From assembly GCA_031119395.1 (NCBI GenBank), contig JAVHYA010000001.1, positions 80,396 through 144,395 on the forward strand: 64,000 bases of DNA. Direction: 5' to 3'. Shown in pieces: positions 27,150-36,654 of this stretch. This stretch comes from Pseudomonadota bacterium. Its GTDB lineage: Bacteria > Pseudomonadota > Gammaproteobacteria > Burkholderiales > Burkholderiaceae_C. The notes beneath the pieces are model-generated. The model was not told the origin of the DNA and did no database searches. It saw nothing but the letters and a program-made list of their open reading frames with translations. The first letter of the stretch is position 1. Each line of letters starts with the position of its first letter. The position numbers and the translations under genes are program-made.

Positions 27150-27899
27150 GTGACGCACCTCAAGGACCTTCCGCTCCAGACGCTGCAGTTCTACGCGACG
27201 GCGCCGTATCCGTGCAGCTACCTGCCGGACCGCCAGGCCCGCTCGCAGGTGGCCACGCCCAGCCACCTCATCAACAACGACGCCTATTCGGACCTGGTGC
27301 TCGGCGGCTTCCGTCGCAGCGGCATGTTCACCTACCGGCCGTACTGCGACGGCTGCCGGGCCTGCGTGCCGCTGCGGGTGCTCGTCGATCGCTTCCGGCC
27401 CACGCGCAGCCAGCGCCGCGCCGCGAAGCAGCACGCCAGCCTCCAAGCCCGCGTGCTCAAGCTGTGCTTCGTGCCGGAGCACTACCAGCTGTACCTGCGC
27501 TACCAGAACGGCCGCCACGCGGGCGGCGGCATGGACCACGACAGCATCGACCAGTACACCCAGTTCCTGCTGCAAAGCCGCGTCAATTCGCGGCTGGTCG
27601 AGTTCCGCGAGACGCTGGCCGATGGCAGCGCCGGTGCGCTGAAGATGGTGTCGATCCTCGATGTGCTGAACGACGGCATCTCGGCGGTCTACACCTTCTA
27701 CGAACCCGAGAGCAGCGCCGCCTACGGCACCTACGGCGTGCTGTGGCAGATCGCGCAGGCGCGGCAACTCGGCCTGGCGCACGTCTACCTCGGCTACTGG
27801 ATCGGCGACAGCGCCAAGATGGACTACAAGGCGCGCTTCGTGCCGCACGAACTGCTGCTCGATGGCCAGTGGCAAGCGCCAGAAAATTTCACGAGGTAA
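27150..27899 (+). CDS. bpt: Aspartate/glutamate leucyltransferase
   Basis: The 249-residue protein is the bacterial protein transferase that adds Leu to N-terminal Asp or Glu, related to eukaryotic ATE1. The N-terminal PYPCSYLP and the [12 protein letters not shown] cysteines, followed by GGGMDHDS and the late [20 protein letters not shown], are typical. It starts with GTG and follows aat closely, so the two form an N-end rule operon. The stop is immediately followed by an AAATGGCG, before the next gene. Confidence 0.94.
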   Translation: MTHLKDLPLQTLQFYATAPYPCSYLPDRQARSQVATPSHLINNDAYSDLVLGGFRRSGMFTYRPYCDGCRACVPLRVLVDRFRPTRSQRRAAKQHASLQARVLKLCFVPEHYQLYLRYQNGRHAGGGMDHDSIDQYTQFLLQSRVNSRLVEFRETLADGSAGALKMVSILDVLNDGISAVYTFYEPESSAAYGTYGVLWQIAQARQLGLAHVYLGYWIGDSAKMDYKARFVPHELLLDGQWQAPENFTR

Positions 27900-27929
27900 A
27901 ATGGCGCGTGTCTCATCCCGCGCCATCCC

Positions 27930-28769
27930 ATGAGAAAAGCCAACGCTGACGTCCCTGCCACCCCTGTCATCCAGGTGATCGAGCGGATGTTCGCCCTGAT
28001 CGATGTGCTGGCCTCGCGCGAAGAGGCGATCTCCCTGAAGGAGATCAGCGAGAAGACCGGCCTTCACCCTTCCACCACGCACCGCATCCTCAACGACCTG
28101 GCCGTCGGCCGGTTCGTCGACCGGCCCGAAGCGGGCAGCTACCGGCTGGGCATGCGGCTGCTGGAGCTGGGCAACCTGGTGAAGGCGCGACTGAACGTGC
28201 GCGACGCGGCGCTGTCGCCGATGCGCGAGTTGCACAAGCTGACGCAGCAGCCGGTCAACCTCAGCATGCGCCAGGGCGACGAGATCGTGTACATCGAACG
28301 CGCCTACAGCGAGCGTTCCGGCATGCAGGTGGTGCGCGCCATCGGCGGCCGGGCACCGCTGCACCTCACGTCCACCGGGAAGCTCTTTCTGGCGGCCGAC
28401 GACCCGCAGCGCGTGCGCAGCTATGCCACCCGCACCGGCCTGGCCGGCCACACGCGCAACAGCATCACGCAGCTGCCGATCCTGGAGCGCGAACTCTCCA
28501 AGGCGCGCCAGTACGGCATCGCGCGCGACAACGAGGAACTGGAACTGGGCGTGCGCTGCATGGCCGCCGGCATCTACGACGACCAGGGCAAGCTGGTGGC
28601 CGGTCTGTCGATCTCCGCGCCCGCCGACCGCCTGGACGACGGCTGGCTGCCCAAGCTGCAGGCCACCGCCAACGAGATTTCAGGTGCCCTGGGCCATGTG
28701 GGCGGCCCCGGCACGGCCGCGCCGGCGGCCGGTCACTCCTCGGATGCGGAGGCGTCGCGCGCAGCCTGA
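27930..28769 (+). CDS. IclR-family transcriptional regulator
   Basis: The 279-residue protein has an N-terminal winged helix (ISLKEISEKTGLHPSTTHRILNDLAVG) and the IclR effector domain with YIERAYSERSGMQVV, STGKLFLA and ELELGVRCMAAGIYDDQG. It follows bpt by 30 bp but need not share its function. An Ala-rich tail of about 25 residues ends the protein. No target can be named; a strong bidirectional terminator closes the gene. Confidence 0.88.
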   Translation: MRKANADVPATPVIQVIERMFALIDVLASREEAISLKEISEKTGLHPSTTHRILNDLAVGRFVDRPEAGSYRLGMRLLELGNLVKARLNVRDAALSPMRELHKLTQQPVNLSMRQGDEIVYIERAYSERSGMQVVRAIGGRAPLHLTSTGKLFLAADDPQRVRSYATRTGLAGHTRNSITQLPILERELSKARQYGIARDNEELELGVRCMAAGIYDDQGKLVAGLSISAPADRLDDGWLPKLQATANEISGALGHVGGPGTAAPAAGHSSDAEASRAA

Positions 28770-28800
28770 AAGCGGCGCTGCGGCATCCGATTGCGCAATG

Positions 28801-28825
28801 AAAAAGGGGGCCCGGGGCCCCTTTT
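28801..28825. terminator. Bidirectional terminator between the IclR gene and the PBP7-like gene
   Basis: AAAAAGGGGGCCC and GGGGCCCCTTTTT form a G/C stem flanked by A-run and T-run, so it can end transcription from both sides. Confidence 0.85.
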
Positions 28826-28846
28826 TCTGCGGCAGGCGGTGCGAAC

Positions 28847-30043
28847 TCAATCGCCCGCGATCTGCGCGCTCGCCGTGTGCATCATGTGGCCGTTCTCGAC
28901 CCAGCGGCGCACGCGCTCGGCGTCGGCGATGCGGCTGAACTTGCCGGCCGAATCGAGGAACACCATGATCAGCTTGCGGCCCGCCACCTTCGCCTGCATC
29001 ACCAGGCACTGGCCGGCCTCCGAGATGTAGCCGGTCTTCTGCAGGCCGATGTCCCACTCCGGGCTGCGCACCAGGCGGTTGGTGGTGTTGTACTGCAGGA
29101 CGCGGTTGCCCACCTCGACCTGATGCTCCGGCGAAGTGGAGAGCTGGCGCACCAGCGAATCGGCCGAAGCGGCGCTCACCAGCACGGCCAGGTCCTGCGC
29201 GGTCGACTGGTTATGGAAGGACAGGCCGGTCGGCTCGACGTAGCGCGTATCGCGCATGCCCAGCATCTTGGCCTTGGCGTTCATGACGCTGACGAAGGTC
29301 GACAGGCCGCCGGGGTAGGTGCGGCCGAGCGCATGGGCGGCCCGGTTCTCGCTCGACATCAGGGCCAGGTGCAGCAGCTCGCCCCGCGAGAGCGTGGTAC
29401 CGACGGTCAGGCGCGAGCGGCTGCCCTTCTCGGTGTCGACGTCGTCCTGCGTGATCGTGATCAGCTCGTCCATCGGCAGCTGCGCTTCGCTGATCAGGAG
29501 GCCCGTCATCAGCTTGGTGAGCGACGCGATGGGCAGCACGGCATGGTCGTTCTTGCTGAACAGCACCTCGCGCGTGTCCTGGTCGATCACCAGGGCGGCG
29601 CTGGATTTCAGGTCGAGGGCGTCTTCGGTCGTGTGGAGGCCGGCCATCTGGCCGAAGGACAGGCGCGGCGAGGGCTCGGCCACCCGCACCACCGAGCGGC
29701 GCTGCACGGCGACCACGGTCTTGCCGTTCTTCTTGTGGATGGAGGCGACGACGTTGCGGCCGCCGCGGACGACGCGCTCGGCGGGTTCTGCCTTGGTCGA
29801 GCGCTTGGACGATGCGACCTTGCCGCTGCTCTTCGCCTCGGCCTTGGCAGCGCGCGCCGGCTTGCCGGCCCGCTTGCCCTCGCTGGCCGCAGCGACCGCC
29901 TTCTTGCCGGCGGGCACCGCCTTCTTGGCCGCGGCATGTGCGCCGGGCAGCAAAAACGCCGTGGCGCACAGCGCGACGGCGATCAATTTGAGGGGGGTAT
30001 GGAAACGCCGGGAGGAAGCGGATTGCACAGGGGCTTCGGGCAT
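28847..30043 (-). CDS. D-alanyl-D-alanine endopeptidase, PBP7-like serine hydrolase
   Basis: The 398-residue protein has a signal peptide (VALCATAFLLPGAHAAA, about 17-38), a long Lys/Ala-rich linker to about residue 100, and a low-molecular-mass penicillin-binding domain of the S11 family. Active-site motifs are SLTK, SEN and KTG in the right order. PBP7 (PbpG) trims peptidoglycan cross-links; the carboxypeptidase DacA is the alternative, but the short C-terminus without an amphipathic anchor favours PBP7. The ATG at 30043 is chosen; an earlier in-frame start adds 21 basic residues. Confidence 0.85.
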   Translation of the reverse strand: MPEAPVQSASSRRFHTPLKLIAVALCATAFLLPGAHAAAKKAVPAGKKAVAAASEGKRAGKPARAAKAEAKSSGKVASSKRSTKAEPAERVVRGGRNVVASIHKKNGKTVVAVQRRSVVRVAEPSPRLSFGQMAGLHTTEDALDLKSSAALVIDQDTREVLFSKNDHAVLPIASLTKLMTGLLISEAQLPMDELITITQDDVDTEKGSRSRLTVGTTLSRGELLHLALMSSENRAAHALGRTYPGGLSTFVSVMNAKAKMLGMRDTRYVEPTGLSFHNQSTAQDLAVLVSAASADSLVRQLSTSPEHQVEVGNRVLQYNTTNRLVRSPEWDIGLQKTGYISEAGQCLVMQAKVAGRKLIMVFLDSAGKFSRIADAERVRRWVENGHMMHTASAQIAGD

Positions 30044-30120
30044 CAAAAATCTCCAGCGGCGATGACGTGAGGGCCGCAGTCTATCGAAATCAAAAAAGAC
30101 GCGCAATATCAGTTACTTGC

Positions 30121-30148
30121 GTCCTTTTCTTCAATCGAAAGACAAGGA
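30121..30148. terminator. Hairpin at the 3' end of leuA
   Basis: GTCCTT and AAGGAC with inner TCTT/AAGA pairing form a stem-loop 11 bases past the leuA stop on the minus strand. No T-run follows, so termination is uncertain. Confidence 0.4.
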
Positions 30149-30159
30149 CCTCACGAAAC

Positions 30160-31698
30160 TCACCCCTGCGCTGCCACTCTCTCAGCTTGGCTCTGTAACT
30201 TGTTGAGGGCACTGAGATAAGCCTTGGCCGAGGCGACCACGATGTCCGGGTCGGCACCCACGCCATTGACCACACGGCCCGCATTCTGCAGCCGCACGGT
30301 CACCTCTCCCTGGCTTTCGGTCGAGCCGCTGATCGCGTTGACCGAATACAGCACCATTTCGGCGCCGCTCTTCACGTGCGACTCGATCGCCTTCAAAGAA
30401 GCATCGACCGGGCCATTGCCGTCCGACTCGCCGGTCACTTCCTTGCCCTGGACGGTGAAGATCACCCGGGCATGAGGCCGCTCGCCGGTTTCGCTGTGCT
30501 GCGAGAGCGACACGAAGCCAAACTGCTCACCAACGTTCGAGCCCTCTTCCGCGCTGACGAGCGCGAGGATGTCCTCGTCGAAAATCTCGGCCTTGCGGTC
30601 GGCCAGTTCCTTGAAGCGCAGGAAGGCCGCGTTGATGTCGGCCTCGCTCTCCATGCTCACGCCGAGTTCCTGCAGGCGCTGCTTGAAAGCGTTGCGGCCC
30701 GAGAGCTTCCCCAGCACGATCTTGTTGGCCGTCCAGCCCACGTCCTCGGCGCGCATGATCTCGTAGGTGTCGCGCGCCTTGAGCACGCCGTCCTGGTGGA
30801 TGCCCGAGGCATGGGCGAAGGCATTGGCGCCCACCACGGCCTTGTTGGGCTGCACGACGAAGCCGGTGGTCTGGCTGACCATGCGGCTGGCCGCCACGAT
30901 GTGCTGGGTGTCGATGTTGAGATCCAGGCCGAAGTAGTCCTTGCGGGTCTTCACCGCCATCACGATTTCTTCGAGCGAGCAATTGCCCGCCCGCTCGCCC
31001 AGGCCGTTGATCGTGCACTCCACCTGGCGTGCACCGCCGATCTTCACGCCGGCCAGCGAGTTGGCCACCGCCATGCCCAGGTCGTTGTGGCAATGGACTG
31101 ACCAGACCGCCTTGTCGCTGTTCGGGATGCGCTCGCGCAGCGTCTTGATGAAGTTGCCGTAGAGCTCGGGGATGGCGTAGCCCACGGTGTCGGGCACGTT
31201 GATCGTGGTGGCGCCCTCGGAGATGACCGTCTCGAGCACGCGGCAGAGGAAGTCGACGTCGCTGCGGTAGCCGTCTTCGGGGCTGAACTCCACGTCGGCC
31301 ACCTTGTTGCGCGCGAAACGCACCGCCAGCTTGGCCTGCTCGTGCACCTCGTCGGGCGTCATCCGCAGCTTCTTTTCCATGTGCAGCGGCGAGGTGGCGA
31401 TGAAGGTATGGATGCGACCACGCGCCGCGCCCTTGAGTGCCTCGGCGGCGCGGGCGATGTCGCGGTCGTTCGCACGCGAGAGCCCGCAGACCGTGGACTC
31501 CTTGATGGCGTTCGCGATCGCCTGCACGGCCTCGAAGTCGCCGTTCGAGCTGGCGGGAAACCCCGCCTCGATGACGTCGACCTTCAGCCGCTCCAGTTGC
31601 TTGGCGATGCGCATCTTCTCGTCGCGCGTCATCGAAGCGCCGGGCGACTGCTCGCCGTCGCGCAGGGTGGTGTCGAAAATGATCAGCTTGTCGGTCAT
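30160..31698 (-). CDS. leuA: 2-Isopropylmalate synthase, 512-residue type
   Basis: The 512-residue enzyme condenses acetyl-CoA with 2-oxoisovalerate, the first step of leucine synthesis. [16 protein letters not shown] at the N-terminus, [18 protein letters not shown] with metal-binding histidines, and a C-terminal LeuA regulatory domain that senses leucine are present. A ribosome site AGGAGA precedes the ATG at 31698. It lies 40 bp downstream of a second, larger isopropylmalate synthase gene and is probably in the same transcript. Citramalate or homocitrate synthase is the alternative for this fold, but length and motifs fit LeuA. Confidence 0.93.
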   Translation of the reverse strand: MTDKLIIFDTTLRDGEQSPGASMTRDEKMRIAKQLERLKVDVIEAGFPASSNGDFEAVQAIANAIKESTVCGLSRANDRDIARAAEALKGAARGRIHTFIATSPLHMEKKLRMTPDEVHEQAKLAVRFARNKVADVEFSPEDGYRSDVDFLCRVLETVISEGATTINVPDTVGYAIPELYGNFIKTLRERIPNSDKAVWSVHCHNDLGMAVANSLAGVKIGGARQVECTINGLGERAGNCSLEEIVMAVKTRKDYFGLDLNIDTQHIVAASRMVSQTTGFVVQPNKAVVGANAFAHASGIHQDGVLKARDTYEIMRAEDVGWTANKIVLGKLSGRNAFKQRLQELGVSMESEADINAAFLRFKELADRKAEIFDEDILALVSAEEGSNVGEQFGFVSLSQHSETGERPHARVIFTVQGKEVTGESDGNGPVDASLKAIESHVKSGAEMVLYSVNAISGSTESQGEVTVRLQNAGRVVNGVGADPDIVVASAKAYLSALNKLQSQAERVAAQG

Positions 31699-31738
31699 CG
31701 TGTTCTCCTGGATTTCGTGCACCACCCTGAGTCGCAGC

Positions 31739-33454
31739 TCAGACGGTCGCCACCTCGGATTGTGCCGTGGGCGAGCGGTGCGCTTGGCCCTGCCCCAGGG
31801 CACGTTCCACGCCCGAGACGATGGCACGCAATGACGCCGCCGTCGTGTCGGCATCGATGCCCACGCCGAACAGCGTTTGCGAGTCGTCCACGCGCAGTTC
31901 GAGGTACGCCACCGAGCGCGCGTCCGCACCGGCGCCGATGGCGTGCTGGTGGTAGTCGATCACGCGGATCGCATGGCCGGTGGCTTCGGCCATCGCACGG
32001 CTGAAGGCGTCGATCGGTCCGTTGCCGCGACCCTCGATGTGGCGAACCTCGCCATCCCACTGCAGGTCGCCGCGCAGGTGCACAAGCGCAGCCGCGCCCT
32101 CGCCTTCGGCTTGCATCACGCGGTGCTGGAGCCCCTGGGCCGACTCCAGCCTGTATTCGTCGCGGAAGATCTGCCAGAGATTGGCCGCGGAGAGCTCCTT
32201 GCCCTCGACGTCCATCACGCGCTGCACGGCCTGGCTGAACTCGATCTGCAGGCGGCGCGGCAGTTCGAGGCCGTATTCGCTCTCGAGCAGGTACGAGATG
32301 CCACCCTTGCCCGACTGGCTGTTGACGCGGATGACCGCCTCGTAGCTGCGTCCCACGTCCTTCGGGTCGATGGGCAGGTAGGGAACGTCCCAGAGTTCAC
32401 CCTCGCGCCGCGCCGAGAACGCCTTCTTGATCGCGTCCTGGTGCGAGCCGGAGAACGAGGTGTAGACGAGGTCGCCCACGTACGGGTGGCGCGGATGCAC
32501 CGGGATCTGGTTGCAGTGCTCCACCGTGGCGCGGATCTCGTCGATGTTCGAGAAATCGAGCCCGGGCGACACGCCCTGCGTGTACAGGTTGAGCGCGACG
32601 TTCACGAGATCGAGGTTGCCGGTGCGCTCGCCGTTGCCGAAGAGGCAGCCCTCCAGGCGGTCGGCACCCGCCATCACGGCGAACTCGGCGGCCGCCGTGC
32701 CGGTGCCGCGGTCATTGTGCGGATGGACCGACAGCACGATCGCATCGCGCCGCGCCAGGTGCCGGTGCATCCACTCGATCATGTCCGCGAAGATGTTGGG
32801 CGTGGAGTGCTCGACGGTCGATGGCAGGTTCACGATGCACTTGTGCGCGGGCGTCGGCGCCCAGACCTCGGTGACCGCATCGACCACGCGCTTGGAGAAC
32901 GCGAGGTCGGTGCCGGAGAACATCTCCGGCGAGTACTGGAAGGTCCACTGCGTGTGCGGCTGGCGGGCCGCGCATTCCTTGAACTGGCGCGCATGGCTGG
33001 CTGCCAGTTCGACGATGCCGTCCTCGTCCATGCCGAGCACGACGCGCCGCATGATGGGCGCCACGGCGTTGTAGAGGTGCACGATGGCACGCGGGGCGCC
33101 CTGCAGCGCTTCGAAGGTGCGCTCGATGAGGTGGTCGCGGGCCTGCGTCAGCACCTGGATCGTCACGTCGTCGGGGATGCGGCCCTCCTCGATGAGGCGC
33201 CGCACGAAATCGAATTCGACCTGCGAGGCGGAGGGAAAGCCGACCTCGATCTCCTTGAAGCCGATCTTCACGAGCATCTCGAACATGCGCATCTTGCGCT
33301 CGATGTCCATGGGCTCGACCAGGGCCTGGTTCCCATCGCGCAGGTCGGTCGACAGCCAGATCGGGGCCTTCGTCAGCACGGCATCGGGCCAGGTGCGGTC
33401 CGTGAGGCCGATCGGTGCGAAGGCGCGGTACTTGGTCTGTGGTTGCTTCAACAT
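31739..33454 (-). CDS. leuA: 2-Isopropylmalate synthase, 571-residue type
   Basis: The 571-residue protein belongs to the other LeuA subgroup, related to fungal and actinobacterial enzymes: it opens with [18 protein letters not shown] and has [33 protein letters not shown] and [12 protein letters not shown]. The C-terminal regulatory domain contains [14 protein letters not shown] and ends in a polar tail. It is preceded by a Leu-rich leader peptide and a terminator hairpin on the same strand, so transcription is probably attenuated by charged tRNA-Leu. Two unlike LeuA enzymes in tandem is unusual. Confidence 0.93.
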   Translation of the reverse strand: MLKQPQTKYRAFAPIGLTDRTWPDAVLTKAPIWLSTDLRDGNQALVEPMDIERKMRMFEMLVKIGFKEIEVGFPSASQVEFDFVRRLIEEGRIPDDVTIQVLTQARDHLIERTFEALQGAPRAIVHLYNAVAPIMRRVVLGMDEDGIVELAASHARQFKECAARQPHTQWTFQYSPEMFSGTDLAFSKRVVDAVTEVWAPTPAHKCIVNLPSTVEHSTPNIFADMIEWMHRHLARRDAIVLSVHPHNDRGTGTAAAEFAVMAGADRLEGCLFGNGERTGNLDLVNVALNLYTQGVSPGLDFSNIDEIRATVEHCNQIPVHPRHPYVGDLVYTSFSGSHQDAIKKAFSARREGELWDVPYLPIDPKDVGRSYEAVIRVNSQSGKGGISYLLESEYGLELPRRLQIEFSQAVQRVMDVEGKELSAANLWQIFRDEYRLESAQGLQHRVMQAEGEGAAALVHLRGDLQWDGEVRHIEGRGNGPIDAFSRAMAEATGHAIRVIDYHQHAIGAGADARSVAYLELRVDDSQTLFGVGIDADTTAASLRAIVSGVERALGQGQAHRSPTAQSEVATV

Positions 33455-33494
33455 GTCGATTTCTCTGTGATGGGTTGGAATCGACCAGCAACCC

Positions 33495-33533
33495 CAAAAG
33501 CAGAACGGCCCGTTGCTGGTGCGAACGGGCCGT
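33495..33533 (-). terminator. Leucine attenuator terminator before leuA2
   Basis: On the minus strand ACGGCCCGTT pairs with AACGGGCCGT (10 bp, 9-base loop), followed by TCTGCTTTTGG. It lies between the leader peptide stop and the leuA2 start. The leader sequence ACGGGC (33572-33567) can pair with GCCCGT in the 5' arm and would compete with the terminator. Confidence 0.8.
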
Positions 33534-33555
33534 GGTGATGGGATGCGCGCGCGCT

Positions 33556-33609
33556 CTACCGTCTCCGCCCGTGGGGGATGAGTAGTAGGGCCAGCGCAAT
33601 CTGCTTCAT
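33556..33609 (-). CDS. leuL: Leucine-operon leader peptide, 17 aa
   Basis: A 17-codon frame reads [17 protein letters not shown]. Four codons are for Leu and three stand in a row as CTA CTA CTC; CTA is rare in such GC-rich DNA, so charged tRNA shortage would stall the ribosome there. A likely promoter lies just upstream, and a terminator hairpin and then leuA2 follow. This is the classic layout of transcription attenuation. I named it by analogy with other leucine leaders; it was found by reading, not by comparison. Confidence 0.82.
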   Translation of the reverse strand: MKQIALALLLIPHGRRR

Positions 33610-33620
33610 GGAGCCGCGGA

Positions 33621-33650
33621 CTTTAACACAGGGCCCGCTCAGTTGTGCAA
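33621..33650 (-). promoter_or_regulatory. Promoter of the leader-leuA2 transcript
   Basis: On the minus strand TTGCAC (33650-33645) and TTAAAG (33626-33621) are 18 bp apart. They overlap the last codons of pssA, and the leader ATG starts 12 bases further. This gives leuA2 a start separate from the ilv-pssA transcript. Confidence 0.55.
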
Positions 33651-34463
33651 GCCCCGCTCGTCGGGCTCGTCGGTCGACACGCTGATCACGCTCACCGGCT
33701 GCCCCTTGGCCTTGCGCCAGGCGTAGATCACGTAGCCGCTGAAGCCATAGGCCACGAAGAGGCCGAACAGCACGGTGGGCGGATGGATGTTGATCACGGC
33801 GATGCCCAGCGCGATGAGCACGATGGTCGCGAAGGGCACGCTCTTCTTCACCTGCATGTCCTTGAAGCTGTAGAAGGGTGCATTGGTCACCATCGTCAGG
33901 CCCGCGTACAGCGTGAAGAAGAAGGTGATCCAGGTGATCTGCTGCCACGAGAGGTACCAGACGTCGCTGCCGCGCTTGCCCCACTCCGTCATGAGCCAGA
34001 TGAAGCCGGCCACCAGCGCCGCCGCCGCGGGCGACGGCAGGCCCTGGAACCAGCGCTTGTCGACGACGCCCGTGTTGACGTTGAAGCGCGCGAGCCGCAG
34101 GGCCGCGCAGGCGCAGTACACGAAGGCCGCGATCCAGCCCCAACGGCCCAGGCCCTTGAGCGACCATTCGTAGGCGATGAGCGCCGGCGCGGCGCCGAAG
34201 GACACCATGTCGGACAGCGAATCCATCTGCTCGCCGAACGCACTCTGCGTGTTGGTCATGCGCGCCACGCGGCCGTCCAGGCTGTCGAGGATCATCGCGG
34301 AGAACACGCCGATGGTGGCCAGGTCGAAGCGCGCGTTCATCGCCATCACGATGGCGTAGAAGCCGCCGAACAGCGCGGCCAGCGTGAACAGGTTCGGCAG
34401 GATGTAGATGCCCTTGCGGCGCTTGCGCGGCAGGGGCTCGCCCAGCGGCGTGTCGTCATGCAT
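33639..34463 (-). CDS. pssA: CDP-diacylglycerol-serine O-phosphatidyltransferase
   Basis: The 274-residue membrane enzyme makes phosphatidylserine, the precursor of phosphatidylethanolamine. The CDP-alcohol phosphotransferase signature is DSLDGRVARMTNTQSAFGEQ followed by MDSLSD, with about seven membrane helices. I start at ATG 34463. A good ribosome site GGAGG lies 8 bases upstream, but that GGAGG belongs to a dispersed repeat (34463-34521). The position between ilvC and leuA is usual in Burkholderiales even though the function is unrelated to amino acids. Confidence 0.92.
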   Translation of the reverse strand: MHDDTPLGEPLPRKRRKGIYILPNLFTLAALFGGFYAIVMAMNARFDLATIGVFSAMILDSLDGRVARMTNTQSAFGEQMDSLSDMVSFGAAPALIAYEWSLKGLGRWGWIAAFVYCACAALRLARFNVNTGVVDKRWFQGLPSPAAAALVAGFIWLMTEWGKRGSDVWYLSWQQITWITFFFTLYAGLTMVTNAPFYSFKDMQVKKSVPFATIVLIALGIAVINIHPPTVLFGLFVAYGFSGYVIYAWRKAKGQPVSVISVSTDEPDERGLHN

Positions 34464-34521
34464 CAAATTGGCCTCCAGCGCCCGTGGATCGTGCGGGAGC
34501 AGCTATCGATTTCATAGCGCC
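34463..34521 (-). repeat. Dispersed repeat copy 5, forming the pssA ribosome site
   Basis: On the minus strand: GCTATGAAATCGATAGCTGC, then GGGCGCTGGAGGCCAATTT ending at the pssA start. The conserved CTGGAGGCC of the repeat supplies the Shine-Dalgarno GGAGG 8 bases before the ATG. Confidence 0.82.
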
Positions 34522-34564
34522 GCGAGGGGCTCGCGGCGAAACGGGCAGTGTAGTCAATGACAAA

Positions 34565-34588
34565 GGGCCATCGCCTGCGCGATGGCCC
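34565..34588 (-). terminator. Terminator-like hairpin downstream of ilvC
   Basis: On the minus strand GGGCCATCGC pairs with GCGATGGCCC over a 4-base loop, followed by TTTGTCATT. It would end the ilvBNC transcript before pssA; it lies about 190 bp past the ilvC stop. Confidence 0.7.
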
Positions 34589-34599
34589 TCTTCGTCGGG

Positions 34600-34776
34600 G
34601 TGAATCGGCCGATGCGGCTGCCGCCGGGCCGCCCCAAGGCGGCCGCGCCCGGTGCTCGCAGCCAGAGGCTGCGGCCCTTCGCGCTGTCCAAGCCTGCACT
34701 GGCAGGCTTGGAGCCGCAGCTCTCAGCCCCTCGGGGGGTGGAGTTGCACGCCGCAGGCGTGAAAAGCCGGGAGGCC
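34600..34776. repeat. Hairpin-rich intergenic stretch 3' of ilvC
   Basis: No gene is apparent. TCCAAGCCTGC/GCAGGCTTGGA (34687-34712) forms an 11-bp perfect stem with an ACTG loop, and GCAGCC/GGCTGC forms another near 34660. The stretch also has GGCCGCCCCAAGGCGGCC and a CCCCTCGGGGGG block. Such GC-rich nested palindromes look like another dispersed element of this genome, but only one copy is in the window. Confidence 0.5.
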
Positions 34777-35940
<1,164 letters not shown>

Positions 35941-36432
35941 TCAGACGCGAAGGATGCGCTCGCCCCGGCCGATGCCGCTCGGCCCCGTGCGCACGGTCTC
36001 GAGAATGGCCGCGCGGTCGATGGCGTCGAGGAAGGCGTCGTTCTTGCCGTGGTCGCCGGTGAGCTCGATGGTGTAGCTCTTGTCCGTCACGTCGATGATG
36101 CGGCCGCGGAAGATGTCGGCCATGCGCTTCATCTCCTCCCGCTCCTTGCCGACGGCGCGCACCTTCACCATCATGAGCTCGCGCTCGGTGTAGGCGCCCT
36201 CGGTGAGGTCGACCACCTTCACGACCTCGATGAGGCGGTTCAGGTGCTTGGTGATCTGCTCGATCACGTCGTCCGAGCCGGCGGTCTGGATCGTCATGCG
36301 CGACAGGCTCGGGTCCTCGGTCGGCGCGACGGTCAGCGATTCGATGTTGTAGCCACGGGCCGAGAACAGGCCCACCACGCGGGACAGTGCGCCGGGTTCG
36401 TTCTCCAGCAGCACGGCGATGATGTGTTTCAT
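35941..36432 (-). CDS. ilvN: Acetolactate synthase small (regulatory) subunit
   Basis: The 163-residue protein has an N-terminal ACT domain (MKHIIAVLLENEPGALSRVVGLFSARGYNIES, the valine site) and a C-terminal domain conserved in IlvH/IlvN. It activates IlvB and gives feedback control by valine. It lies about 220 bp after ilvB and 150 bp before ilvC on the same strand. The ATG at 36432 opens the conserved sequence. Confidence 0.95.
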   Translation of the reverse strand: MKHIIAVLLENEPGALSRVVGLFSARGYNIESLTVAPTEDPSLSRMTIQTAGSDDVIEQITKHLNRLIEVVKVVDLTEGAYTERELMMVKVRAVGKEREEMKRMADIFRGRIIDVTDKSYTIELTGDHGKNDAFLDAIDRAAILETVRTGPSGIGRGERILRV

Positions 36433-36544
36433 GTCTTGACTGCGACTCCTCTTCTCGCCGCCCTCCCCCGCGCACGGCAATGTGCGGGCTTGGCGGGCAA
36501 TAGATTCGTCGACGCTTAGGTTGTTGAAATCGAAATCGGGCAGC

Positions 36545-36645
36545 CGGACGCGAAGGGCGCGAAAGCTACGCGAAGGCCGCGAAAGAGAAGTTCAAAGAGG
36601 TTTTCTTTCGCGTCCTTCGCGGAACCTTTGCGTTCTTCGCGTCCG
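36545..36645. repeat. GCGAAGG palindromic repeat, copy 2
   Basis: GGACGCGAAGGGCGCGAAAG on the left and CCTTCGCGGAACC, TTCTTCGCGTCC on the right form a long imperfect inverted repeat around TTTTCTTTCG, like the copy before cysD. It sits between ilvB and ilvN within a transcription unit. Confidence 0.78.
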
Positions 36646-36654
36646 GTATCCGTA

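Noticed and set aside
34600..34776. Possible small gene 3' of ilvC.
   Set aside because: Frames here are broken by hairpins and do not show the G/C-rich third-position pattern of real genes.
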